A stretch of 51,978 bases of DNA from Pelomyxa schiedti (taxonomy: Eukaryota > Evosea > Pelobiontida > Pelomyxidae), in assembly GCA_020536535.1 (NCBI GenBank), contig JAHLWZ010000906.1, forward strand, positions 1-51,978, given 5' to 3'. This document shows positions 21,001 through 33,300 of this stretch, piece after piece. Position numbers and translations under genes: made by a program. The notes beneath the pieces were generated by a model. It saw only the letters and a program-made list of their open reading frames with translations, was not told where the DNA came from and searched no databases. Positions within the stretch are counted from its first letter, which is position 1. Every line of letters starts with the position of its first letter.

Positions 21001-21614
21001 ACACGAAGGTGAATGATTTTACAAGAGAAAATGACATAAAAGAAAAAAGAGACTAAAAAAAAATTGTAGCAGGGGAATTAATTATGTCCACGGCAGATTT
21101 CGTTTTGACATACACGTCAATAGAGCCAACGCGAGGACGCAACGCATTTATCGTTCGATTTCTTTTTGTTTTTTGTTACCGCTCGCCGGTCTCGTGTGTT
21201 GGGTTTGTTTTTTTGTTTTTGTGTGTGTTTGCGTTTGTTTTTAGATTTCTTTGTACGTCCGTTTCTTTGATGTATTTTAAGTTTTCTCAACGGATCGGCG
21301 TTTGGGAAAGGCAACAAAATTCCACTGTTGAAAGCCACGGCTTTTTTCGCTTCGTCTTAGTTTTGGGCAGAATATTCGATACATCAGCCCAAGATTCCCG
21401 ATTAAGCGAAGAAGATCTTGTGTATAACGGCGTTCCCGGGATTTTCAGTTGTGGAAAAACACACCCAAAAAAAGAAAAAAGTAAGAAACGAAAAAAAATA
21501 TCCACAACACGTTCACCGGTCCAAAGGTAAAACACAAAAAAAACAAAAAAAAGCTACGATAACATCAACGTTAACAGCGTAAGCGGACTTGCGACACCGA
21601 CAATCTACGACAGA
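21001..21614. promoter_or_regulatory. Divergent intergenic region between two receptor genes
   Basis: About 600 bp separate the 5' end of the minus-strand LRR/EGF receptor from the ATG at 21615. The sequence is rich in T and A runs. A 148-residue plus frame here is mostly Phe/Val from T-rich DNA and is not convincing. The region should hold both promoters and the missing first exon of the minus-strand gene. No specific motif was identified. Confidence 0.45.
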
Positions 21615-23068
21615 ATGCGACGCGGCTACGTTTTACTGTCGGTTTTCGTCGTTCTTGTGGCCTTCGTTGGGGTCACATCTTCGGCTTGTACCGGTACGAG
21701 ATGCACACAGTGTGTCGTTGACACAACCTGTGGTTGGTGCAGCGGCACGCGCTCTTGTGTTTCTGGCGGTAAAAGCGGTGCGTATGTGTTGTCTCACATC
21801 CTCTGATTTTACAATTTACTTGAGTACGCTAAATCGCCAAGGTCCTTCTTCTGGATCCTGTAACGGAACTTGGTATCACAAACACAGTCAAATTGTTTGG
21901 ACGGAGAAGGGACCAATTGTATGTTTGTTGTTTTTCTTGGTTTCAAAACCAATTGTACTAACACTTTCACTTTAGGTCACACCTCGTCTTACTGAAGTTT
22001 TTCTCATGGTTGGTCAACAACTTGTTGTACCGATTCAAGTGAATGTCCCCCCGGCTGTTCGACAGCCTTTCGATTTGTGGTTATCTGAGGTCAGTACTAC
22101 GTACTCTTGAGTTACGTAACAAAACAAAATTTTGTAGGATATTACGGGAAGTATGGGTGACGACGTTGCTACCTTAGCTCTCCTCATCCCTCGTCTCATT
22201 TCCTCTGTGAGAAGCATACGGCCAGATACCAACTTTGCGTACGCTACATTTGGGGATAAGCCCATGTCTCCCGCGGGTGATTACGGCTCCTATCGGACTG
22301 ATAACGACTTTTGGCCTCATGCCACTCTCAATGCAAATTACAATGGCCTTCAGGCTAAAGTGCAGGTTGGTTCTTCTTATTATGCGTAATTCTAAAAATC
22401 TGCCAGGAAACTGTGATAGGTTATGGTAATGATTGGGAAGAGGCTTCTCTCGTTGGTGTTGTTCAGTCAACATGTCCCTCCTATGGATGGAGAGAGACCG
22501 CTTTGAAGGTTTTTTTTTTGTTGAGATGCAAAGCAAATAGCATCAACCTATTTAGATGGTAGTCACCATGACGGATGCCCCTTACCACTACGAGAAACAA
22601 TTACGATTTAGCTCATGCTGGTCTGGTGCGTATATGACTGTGAACGACTATGACTGTACAGACGAATGTCAGACCTCGCCTTGTTACCCCTCTGGGCAGT
22701 TGCGCGATGCCTCTGGTAACTCTTTGAGTCAATGTCGGTGGTACGGAACTGGTTAGTATTCCCTATCGCTTATCTTGCATCCTCCTAAGAACAACGTTTA
22801 GGAGAAGACTATCCCTCAGTAACAGGCCTTAAAGCCCATTTGACTTCTAAAAATGTTTTCCCACTATGGCTAATTACCTCTGATTCGAAATCCTACTATG
22901 ACTCTTTGACCACCAGTGTTGGGTTGTCTTCCTTCCCTCACCCCCTCAAAGAGTAATGGTTGTAGGTTTGGTAAGGTAGCTACGATTACCTCCTCCAGTT
23001 CAAATGTCATCACCGCCATACAAGAGGGCATCGACTACCTGACTTCGAACTTGATCGTACACAACTTC

Positions 23069-23103
<35 letters not shown>

Positions 23104-26100
23104 CCCCCTGATCTTTCTTTAGCTTCTGGTCTCCACAGACACTTATCTCTATTGTGGAAGTCCTGCCAGAATTTCCCCTGCGTCATACACAGGAGTTGTC
23201 CCTTTCAAAACGTATATTTTTAATGTCACTTTGCTGGCCTCAACGTACAGTACAATTATACATCCACTTCTTTCCCCTAATCATAATTTAGTGTCGTGTA
23301 TAACACTACAATCAACTTGAGTGTTTTGGGCTGGGGACTCTCTGATATCAAGGTTACTAATACGTTCCCGTGCTATGGTAACAACTTCAAGCCGAGGGTT
23401 TTTTTTTTTTCCCGTTTGATAGCCTTTAGGGTGTGACCATGTCGTGGACTCTGGCAAGGACTACGATAAGTGTGCTCTCTGCGTTGCCCCTGCAGACGCC
23501 AACAAGTGTTTGGATTGCAAGGGTGTTCCCTACGGCATATCGTAGTTTTCTTAAGTAGTCAACTTCTTTCTTACTAATTCACAGAGTTATGGATAATTGT
23601 GACGTATGTGCTGGGGATGGGCAAAGTTGCCTTGACTGCTTTGGCGAAGTATGGGGTACCGCAGTTGAGGATGCCTGTGGAGTGTGTGGCGGAGATAACA
23701 GTACCTGTTTTGGATGTGACGGCACCCCCTCTGCCACAATGTATGCTATTTTCCACACGCTATGCCTAAGAATCTTCATTAGGTATGATTTGTGCGGAGT
23801 CTGCAATGGCACCAATGCCTGTATGCTATTTTTTTTTTCCCTCCCGGTACTAACAGTCAACAGGTCTGGATTGTCAACAAGTTCCCTACGGAACGAAGAA
23901 GCTTGATAATTGTAGTGTCTGTGGTGGTAACAATGCTTGCCAAGGATGCGACGGCTTGTTTACTGTTCCTCCAGCTCAGGTTTCGCTTTATAAGCTCAAA
24001 AACCAATTTCAACCCTCTCTAGTATGATCAGTGTAATAAGTGTGGTGGTGATGGAACTTCATGTATTGACTGCTTTGGAGTCGTAAATGGAACCGCCGAA
24101 CCTGATGACTGCGGAGTCTGTGAGGGCAACAATACGTAGTACTTCTACTCCCTTTTCAGTCGGTCACAGAAAACAGGTGCATAGGATGTGATGGCGAAGC
24201 CACTGTTCCTCCTCTACAGTACAATGAGTGTGGTGGCTGTGGTGCTATTACTAAGACGTGTCGCGGGTGTGATGGTGTCTTGTGGTCTGCTGCTGCAGAA
24301 GATGAGTGTGGTGCGACATCTTCTCCGTGAAATTCGTTACTTATCTTCCTAGGAATATGCAAGGGTACCAATTCCTGTTTTGATTGTTCTGGTGAACCTT
24401 GGGGTCAACATGTTTATGACCTATGTGGCCAATGTGTCATCCCTGGCGATCCAACAATGAATGACTGCCTTGGCTGCGATAATGTTCCGTTCTCTGGGAA
24501 AGAGTTGGATTACTGCTATGTCTGTGATGGCTCTGTAAGTATCACTTTAGCTTTCTATTTTTTTTGTTAAGCGGTGCGCAGAATACATGCTTCGGGTGTG
24601 ACGGAGTGGCCTACTCAGGAAAGCAGTACGATGGCTGTGGTGAATGTGGAAAGGATGGAACCGAGTGCACAGGTTGTGATGGAGCCTATTGGTCTAAAAC
24701 TGTTCTGGATGATTGTAAAGTTTGTGGCGGTTCAAATGGTATCTTTGATATTTATTTTTCCTTTCTCACCGTTTTAATTACAGCTTGTGTGGGTTGTGAT
24801 AATGTTCCTAACTCTGGATATTTTTACAACGGATGTGGTGACTGCACCAACGACCCCACAGAAATGGCTTGTGTGGGGTGCGATGGTGTTCCATGGAGCG
24901 GTGCGGTTGAAGATGTCTGTGGCGTCTGCAATGGTGACAGCACTTGTGTTGGATGTGATGGCGTGAAGTACAGTGGAATGCGTTACGATGTCTGTGGCGC
25001 CTGCAACGGGAACAGAGAGTGTATTGACTGCTTTGGAATTCAGTGGGAAGGCGCTGTACTTGACGTGTGCGGCGTCTGTGGTGGCAACGGCTCGTATGTT
25101 TTTTTTCCTTTTTTTTCTCCTCCAAAGAAAATCAACCGATCAACCAAAAAAGATCTTGCACTGGATGTGATAATGTAACGTACTCTGGGCTCAAATACGA
25201 CGAGGTAAGTCTCCTCTCTTCCTTTACCTACTCATTCTGTATTAGTGTGGTGTATGCGGCGGACACAATCTGTGTTGGGGGTGTGACCGAGAGCCCTTCA
25301 GCGGCAAAAGTTCGTTCTTACTTGTTGACTTTGAAATCTTACACAATTTTTAGAAGTGGACGACTGCGGCGTTTGTGGAGGTCTCAATCGCGCACTTGGC
25401 TGTGATGGCGTGTGCTTCAGTGGAATGCGTTATGACCAGGTATTCGCATTACCGGCTTTTATATTGCAGTTGACCTCCTATTGTAGTGTGGACTGTGCGA
25501 TGGTAATAACTCGTGTGTGGGCTGCAATGGTGTTGCTTGGTCTGGGATGAAGCTCGATGATTGTGAGGAATGTGGTGGGCACAATGGGTGTTTTGGCTGT
25601 GACGGCGTTCCAAGTAAAACTGCATATGACCTGTGTGGTGTGTGTGGTGGCGACAACCTCTGTTGTGGCTGTGACGGCTCCCCATATTCGGGGTTGGTAT
25701 GTATTCCCTTGTTCTTTTCCAATACTGATCCATACCCAGAAAGTCGATAACTGCAGTGTCTGTGGCGGAAACAATGAGTGCATTGGGTGCGACGGACTTC
25801 CTGGGTACAAAGACTACGATCTGTGCGGCGTATGCGGCGGGTCTAACGCTTGTTTCGGATGTGATTACGTGCCTTTTTCTGGCAGAGTAACAGATCGGTA
25901 CGCTCTTTTTATTCTCCGAATCTCCTGACTTGTATCTCCTTTAGTTGTGGCATCTGCGGAGGGGCAAACACGTGTGTTGGGTGTGACAACGTTACGTATT
26001 CTTATAAGACTTACGATTCATGTGGTGTGTGTGGCGGGGATAACGAGTGCTTCGGATGCGACTATGAGCCTTACTCGGGGAAGGTATACAGAGCGGCAAT

Positions 26101-26996
26101 CTTATTTTCTTTTGAAGTTCCCTAGGAACCGGACAAATGTGGCGTCTGTGACGGTAACAATGATTGCCTTGGCTGTGATGGTAAACCAGGGACTATGCAG
26201 TACGATCTTTGTGGCCAATGCACTGATAATGTAACGATAATTAATGACTGTTTTGGCTGTGATTATTTAGCTTGGTCTGGCCTCGAATACGACAAGTAAC
26301 CTTCTCTGCCTCATTTCTTACTAAACTGAAATAACCTTAGGTGCGATGTTTGTGGAGGAACAAATGCGTGTGTTGGCTGTGATGGAGTAGCTTGGTCTGG
26401 TGCCCAATATGATGCCTGTGGTACTTGCGGTGGAGATGGAATAGCTTGTATAGGGTGTGACCAAAAAATGTGGAGCGGGAAATATTGGGATGGGTGTGGC
26501 GTCTGTGGTGGTGACAACTCCACCTGCACTGGCTGTGACGGTGTTATTGGTTCCTCGGCCTCTTACGATTCCTGTGGTAAGTGCAATGGCACTGATGCCT
26601 GTATGGGATGCGACGGTGTCCTGTATAGTGGACTAAAGGAAGACGCCTGTGGCAACTGTGGTGGTACCGTTTCAGAAAAGGATAAAAGCAAGTGCAATGA
26701 CGCAGCAACTAAAAACTCACTGATTGCTACTGGTACTATAATTGGTGTAACTCTTGGTTGCGCAGCAGCAGCCATTGCTGGATTCTTCTTATACAAGGTA
26801 ACACACCACCCCTTTTCATAGTTCCTCTAATCCACCCTCACAGCACATTCGCTACGGCGCCAACTGGTACATCCCCAACTCTCTTCTTGATGGGTCTTCC
26901 AGCGGAGCCACAAGCAACCCGATTTACGACGAGACCGGAGCCGGTGGAATGCAGTCGAGCACTCTGTATTCCTCCCCAACGGACAACGCTTCCTAA
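21615..26996 (+). CDS. Integrin-beta-like (SIB-like) adhesion receptor with NPIY tail
   Basis: Many short exons start at 21615 with a signal peptide (YVLLSVFVVLVAFVGVTSS). Next come a PSI-like module (CTGTRCTQCVVDTTCGWCSG) and a vWA/I-like domain with metal-site motif DITGSMGDD, matching the beta-integrin DLSYSMKDD position. WLSEDITGSM spans a 48-nt intron. The segment QLRFSSCWSGAYMTVNDYDC and Cys-rich repeats follow, then a TM helix (26715-26800, IIGVTLGCAAAAIAGFFLYK). The tail contains YGANWYIP and, at 26916-26927, NPIY. In animal integrins and Dictyostelium SIB proteins, NPxY motifs bind talin, linking substrate adhesion to actin. Expected role: adhesion and phagocytosis receptor at the plasma membrane. 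First splices seen: 21778-21841 removed; final intron ends before CACATTCGC. The middle exon joins near 23380-23430 are less certain. Confidence 0.8.
23072..23099 (+). repeat. T28 homopolymer in an intron
   Basis: A run of 28 T lies between donor GTACACAAC and an acceptor ending TTTCTTTAG. It probably acts as an extreme polypyrimidine tract and is prone to length errors. Confidence 0.85.
23440..26690 (+). other. Array of Cys-rich repeats within the integrin-beta-like receptor
   Basis: About thirty units of 25-30 residues follow the pattern C-x-G-C-D-G-x(3)-S-G-x(3)-D-x-C-G-x-C-x-G-x(3-5)-C. Examples are YWDGCGVCGGDNSTC and TGCDGVIGSSASYDSCGKC. They replace the EGF stalk of animal integrin beta. 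CGVC-GG-DN-S-TC pieces also occur in other protist surface proteins and ADAMTS-type Cys-rich regions, but I cannot name the family. Introns often fall inside the units. Confidence 0.75.
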
Positions 26997-27303
26997 TCGA
27001 CTCTACTACGAACGACACCTCACCAAAACCAAACAAAGCAAAACCCCCATTTCCTGTATTCTTTTCCAAAACAAAATTTTCCTTTTGCTTATCCACCTCT
27101 TTGTTCTTGAAGAAGAGCCCTCTACCAAAAAAAAATCTACGCAGACCGTAACTTAATATTAATGCCCCTTCAAACGTCGTACAGGCAAATAGCGGTAAAC
27201 ATCATCACCATCAGAACGAAACGAAAAAAAAATTACAACGAAGGAGGTTTATTTTTAGCGTTTTCCGAACTTTTTTTTCATTTCGTAACTAAAACTACGA
27301 GAG
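26997..27303. other. Intergenic region between two plus-strand genes
   Basis: This region carries the 3' end of the integrin-like gene and the promoter of the PLAT gene. No gene, repeat or clear motif is visible beyond A-rich runs. Confidence 0.5.
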
Positions 27304-30300
27304 ATGAGCAAGGCTGGTGTGGGTACGTTGTTGCTCACGGTTCAGTCCGCTTGGGATCTCAAAGTCAGCGGTATCGTTTTATGTTATTGGGTTTTCTTTT
27401 TTTTTTTTTTTTCCCCCTCGCGTGTCTGTGTGCAATACGAAGAGCAGTGCTTTTAATTTATTGGAAAAATGCTACCAGAAAATGTATTTTTTGTTACGTA
27501 TCGTGTTTGGTGCTTTTTCTCGTTTCTCGTGTCTAATGCCCTCGCATTTTTTCTTTATTTTGTATGCAAACGTACCATAAAGCTGTGGTATTACATTTCA
27601 ATGAAAATAGAAACATTTAGCAATCCAACAATGACCCCAACACATCGAACTTTTTTTTTAACAAAACCCAAAAACAGATGCCGTGGGCAGCTCAGACCCC
27701 TATGTTGTCATTATTTATACGGACACAGCAGGGAAAAAAATAAAGTTAAAGACCCGTGTAATTCCCAAAACTGTTACCCCAGTTTGGAATCAGGATTTTG
27801 AAATCGTTGTTGGGCAGCCTCCAAAGAACCCCAAAAAACCACACAAGCAGTATCCCCGCATCAAGTTTCGTGTCCAAGACAGTGATGTATTTTTTGATGA
27901 TACAATTGGCACTGTTGCATTTGATCCCACACTAACACTTCCCCATGGGGGAGTTCCTGTTGATTTGACTCTGGCCTTGTCACTTAAAAGTGATCCAAAA
28001 TTGGGCAGTATCATTGTTGCTTCTACACCAGCCTCCACAGCTACTTCTGTGGAAACTCCACCCCCACCACCAACACCTACAGCAGCCACTGACAATGTTG
28101 TCCTCCCTTCTGCAACAACTGAAGGTTCAACAGAAGCCGCAACGTCAACATCACCTGCAGAACCAACTTCCCCTGCGGCAATAACAGAAACAACAGCCAC
28201 AGCTACTTCCACAGGCACAACTACTGACACATCTGCAACGGCCACAGCCACAGCCACTACCACATCATCTACCACAGCAACCACCACGGCAACCGCCACA
28301 GCCACAGCCACAGCAACAGTAACAGCAACTACAGTGGCGTCATCAACTACTACTACAGCATCAACACCTACAGAAACCAGCACAACAAGCACCGCAGTTA
28401 GACCTGCAGCTCCTGCAAACTCGCGAGGTGTTTTGAAAATCAAGGCTGTCTTTATACCAGCACATCCTGTAAATCAATTTGCTTCAGTGTGCCAGTGGGA
28501 GGTATCACTCCTGACCTCTGACAAGGACAATGCAGGCATGTCGGACGAAACTGCCACTCTCCAATTAATAGGAACTAGTGCTGGAGGCGGTGTGGCCTCT
28601 CCCCCAATGAGGGTTAGTGCTAGTCACGGGTTTCCAAGGAACTCAACAAAGAGCTGGAGAATATATGCCCGTGATGTTGGGGCAATTGCAAGAGTTAGGG
28701 TATGCCGAGATGTTGCAAGTGCAACAGGAGGCAGCTGGATGATAGGTACTGTAACCCTGGCACCTGTCAGTGCATCAGGAATGACTGGAAATGCCATAGC
28801 ATTCATTGTAAAAGACGGTTCCATTATGGAGACCTCAGGCTCCTTTGTTGATGCAGTGCCGGCTATTGGAGGATCTTCAGCAGGACCTACAAATGCAATT
28901 GTGCCCTCGGCTACTTCAGGGCTTCGTGACGTAATATACACTGTAGTTGCCAAGACAGGTGACCGAAAAGGTGCGGGTACTAATGCTCCAGTGTCGATTG
29001 TACTGATCGGGGCCCATGGCAAATCTCAGCCGCTATATCTCGATTCTGCTTCTCCCGACGCGTTTACACGCAACCATGAAGACACTTTCCGCGTAGTTTC
29101 ATGCTATGTGGGTGAAGTACAGCGCATAAGAGTGGCTTTGAAACCCACTGACCCTCCATCATCTTGGTTCTTGGAGAAGATGTGCATCTTTCCTGCCGAA
29201 GCCCGTGTGGCGACGGCGAAGAGGTGGTTCCATTGTGGTGAATGGCTTGGTGCAATAGGTGAGAAGGAGCGCGTTATCAGCGCTTCGCTGCATGAAAATG
29301 CACCTGCCACCCTCGCCCCTTCAACAAGGAGATATAAGGTGTTTGTGTTCACTGGTGATAGGAGGGGTGCTGGTACTGATGCAAACGTATTCATCCGCGT
29401 TTTTGGAGAAAAGGGGGAAAGTGGAGAAGTTCATCTGGAGGGTGCTGGAAAGACGTTTGAAAGAAAGGGAAAAGATGAGTTTGGATTTGAATCCAAAAAC
29501 TTGGGGGAACTGCAGAAAATTCTGATTGGCCACGACAACAGTGGCTTCAGCCCTGCATGGTTCCTTGATCATGTAGTGATTGGAGAAGAGGGAGTTACTG
29601 GACGAGCATGGTTATTTGCATGTGGCAGATGGTTTTCAAAGAAGGATGAAGACGGAGAAATAGAAAGAGTCATTGCTGCAGCACCAATTACTGGGGGTGT
29701 TGGAGAGTGGTGCTCCCCTCCTCTAAGGCACTATCAAATAACCACAATTACCGGAGACAGAAGAGGGGCAGGCACTGATGCCAACGTCTACATTATCTTG
29801 CATGGTGAGAAGGGTGTATCACCAAAAAGCTCTTTAGAAGGCCCTGGGAACAGATTTGAAAGGGGCAGAGCAGATGAATTCGGGATTGAATGCCCGGATT
29901 TAGGCAATTTGAAAAAGGTGACTATTGGCCATGACAATGGTGGTCTTGGACCAGCTTGGTTTTTGGATAAGGTGATAGTTCAAGGCGTTGAAGACAAAAT
30001 CATGTGGTACTTCTTGTGTGGGAAATGGCTTTCTAAACATGACGGTGATAAACGAATTGAAAGGGACCTGGAAGCCCTCCCACAAGATGGAGTGGCATCA
30101 CTGCCTCTGATGAGGTACCGTGTTACAACAGTTACTGGTGACAGGAGAGGTGCTGGCACTGATGCAAATGTTTTCATTAACATCAAAGGTGAGGAAGGAA
30201 AAGAGAGTGGAAATAAGAAGTTGGATGCTGCTGGAAACTGTTTTGAAAGGGCACAGAGTGATATCTTTGGTGTTGAATGCGAAAAATTAGGTGCTGTCAA

Positions 30301-33300
30301 GTCTATTATCATCGGTCATGATAACAGTGGATTTGGCGGAGCTTGGTATCTTGAAAAGGTATTCCACTACATTCCATTTTTATGCTTAATTTTTTTTCAC
30401 AAGGTTATTGTTGAAGAACATATCCCAAATGGACGAAAGTGGTTCTTCCTCTGTGGAGATTGGATTTCCAAAAAATCGGAAGGCGGATTACAGAGAGAAC
30501 TTACTGCCATTGCAGAAGATGGTCCAGCTTCAGCTCCGATGAGGCGATATCGTATCGAAGTTTGCACTGGAGATAGACGTGGTGCTGGAACGGACGCGAA
30601 TGTGTATGTTCAACTCCATGGGGAAAAGGGTGTCTCCAGAAAGAGTTTCCTTGATAAACCTGGAAACTGTTTTGAGCGGAATGATGTCGACGTGTTTGGC
30701 ATGGAGGAAGTGGACCTTGGACCTCTACATAAGTTGGTCATAGGTCATGATAATAGTGGATTTGGTGCTGCCTGGTTTTTGGATAAGGTTAGCTTGTTTT
30801 CTTGAGCCTTTTTTAACGATCCCTGACATACAACTAACTTACCACAAGGTAAATGTGACGGAAGAATCATCTGGAGCAACATGGCGTTTCTTCTGTGGTA
30901 AGTGGCTGTCAAAGGACTGTGACGACCACCTTATAGAGCGAATTCTTGAACCTCTTCCTGATGACGGATCTGCCTCACGATTAGCTTCTCTACCTCTGCG
31001 ACACTATCGTGTTACTGTAAAGACTGGTGACAGACGAGGTGCCGGAACTGATGCCAATGTCTTTGTTGAACTTGTTGGGGTGGAGGGAAGCAGTGGCCAA
31101 AGGAAGTTGGATGGAAGAGGCGATCCATTTGAAAGGAAAAAGGAGAGCCCCTTTGGAGTCGAGTGCCCAGACCTTGGAGATTTGAGAAAGCTTATAATTG
31201 GGCATGACAACAGTGGGTTCAGTGCTGGGTGGTTCCTTGACAAAGTTGTTGTGCGGGAAGAGGATGGTGACAATGTAGGAAGAGAAACCTATTTCCTATG
31301 TGGCAGGTGGCTTGCTGATAATGAAGACGACAAACAAACAGTTAGAGAAATCCCAGCGCGAACCAAAGATGGAATTGCTTGTGCACCACTTAAAAAATAC
31401 AGGATAACTACCGTTACAGGAGACCGACGTGGTGCAGGAACTGATGCAAATGTATATGTTGTGCTACATGGTACTCAGGGGAATTCAGCTCAACAATTTC
31501 TAGATGGACCAGGAAATAGATTTGAGCGCGGAAAGTCTGACGTTTTCTCCTTGGAATGCGTTGATTTGGGTGATATTACAAGCTTGACTATAGGCCATGA
31601 TAACTTTGGTGTTGGTGCCGCCTGGTTCTTGGACAAAGTTATTGTGCAAGAAGAAGCCACTGACCCCTCTACTCCCGCTCCACCTCCTCTCTTTTTCCTA
31701 TGCCGCAGATGGCTAGCCAAGGATGAGGAGGATGGTTTGATTGAGAGAAAGCTTGATGCCATCCGAGAAGATGGCGGCCCGTCTCACCCCTGGGCACACT
31801 ACATTGTAACAACTGTAACCGGGGATCGAAGGGGTGCCGGAACTGATGCCAATGTATATGTTGACATAAAAGGAGCAGATGGAAGCACAGGGCCGCGGAA
31901 ACTTGAAGGAAGTGGAAACTGTTTTGAGCGAAAGAGTGCAGACAAATTCGGGATTGAGTGTGCTTCCATAGGGGATTTGCAGTCACTTGATGTTTGGCAT
32001 GACGGGTCTGGATTTGGTTCTGCATGGTTCTTGGATAAGGTACTGACACTTTCCTTCCCAGTGATTACTCTAACTCTACTAAATAGATAATTGTCGAAGA
32101 GGAATACCCGAGATGTGGCCTACGTTGGTTTTTCTTGTGTGGCCAGTGGCTGAGCAAATCTAAGGAAGAAGACGCAACAGATTCTGAGCAACCACCTTCC
32201 CTTCGAAAGACTCTAACACCTCAGTCGATAGATGGTACGAGCTGTGCACCTCTAAAGCATTACAGGGTAACAACAGTCACTGGTGATAGAAGAGGTGCTG
32301 GAACTGATGCAAACGTTTATATTACCATCTTTGGAGAAAAAGGAACTTCCCCAAAGACATTCCTCGATGGACCAGGGAATAGATTTGAAAGAAACAGAGC
32401 AGATGAATTTGGTTTGGAGACTGCGGACTTGGGAGCCTTATCCAAGATTATCATTGGGCATGACAATGGCGGTCTTGGCCCGGCATGGTTTTTGGACAAG
32501 GTGATTATTCAAGAAATGGAAACGGGAGGCATCTGGTACTTCCTATGTGGAAAGTGGCTCTCGAAACATGATGATGACAAGTTAATTGAAAGGGAGTTAC
32601 CTGCTCTGTCCAATGATGGAGTTGCATCATTACCTTTGACACGCTACAGAGTCACCACAGTTACTGGTGACAGGAGAGGTGCTGGAACTGATGCTAATAT
32701 TTTCGTGAACTTATTTAGCACTGAGGAGGGAAAGAGCAGTGGCGAAAAGAAACTTGATGCAGCAGGAAACTGTTTTGAGAGAGCACAAAGTGATGTCTTT
32801 GGAATAGAATGCGAAAAACTAGGGGATTTGAAATCTGTGATTGTTAGAAATGATAACAGTGGCCTAGGTTCTGCTTGGTTCCTGGAGAAGGTATTGGGTA
32901 CCTAATCTTCTTTTTCTTGAAGTCTCAATATGCCTACAGATTATCATTGAAGAAGATGTAGCTAATGGGAAAAAATGGTTCTTCTTATGTGGCGATTGGC
33001 TGTCTAGGGATACTGAACTACAAAGAGAGTTACCTGCTATTAGTCATGACGGGCCAGGATCTCCTCCTTTAAGGAGATATCGCATTGCAGTTCACACGGG
33101 AGATAGACGTGGTGCTGGTACTGATGCAAACGTCTATGCAATTTTACATGGTGACAGGGGTGTTTCCAAGAAATATGCTTTGGAAGGTCCAGGAAACTGC
33201 TTTGAGAGAAAGAATGTTGATATATTTGGTGTGGAGGCAGTAGATTTGGGACCTCTGAGAAAACTTGTTATTGGTCATGATGGTGCTGGCTTTGGGTCGG

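Noticed and set aside
21084-21530. Plus-strand 148-residue open frame between the two receptor genes
   Set aside because: It is dominated by Phe/Val/Lys from T- and A-runs, overlaps an open frame on the other strand and shows no domain or splice context.
27790-28443. Minus-strand 217-residue Val/Ala-rich frame
   Set aside because: It lies opposite the Thr/Ala-rich linker of the C2-PLAT gene and mirrors its codon bias.
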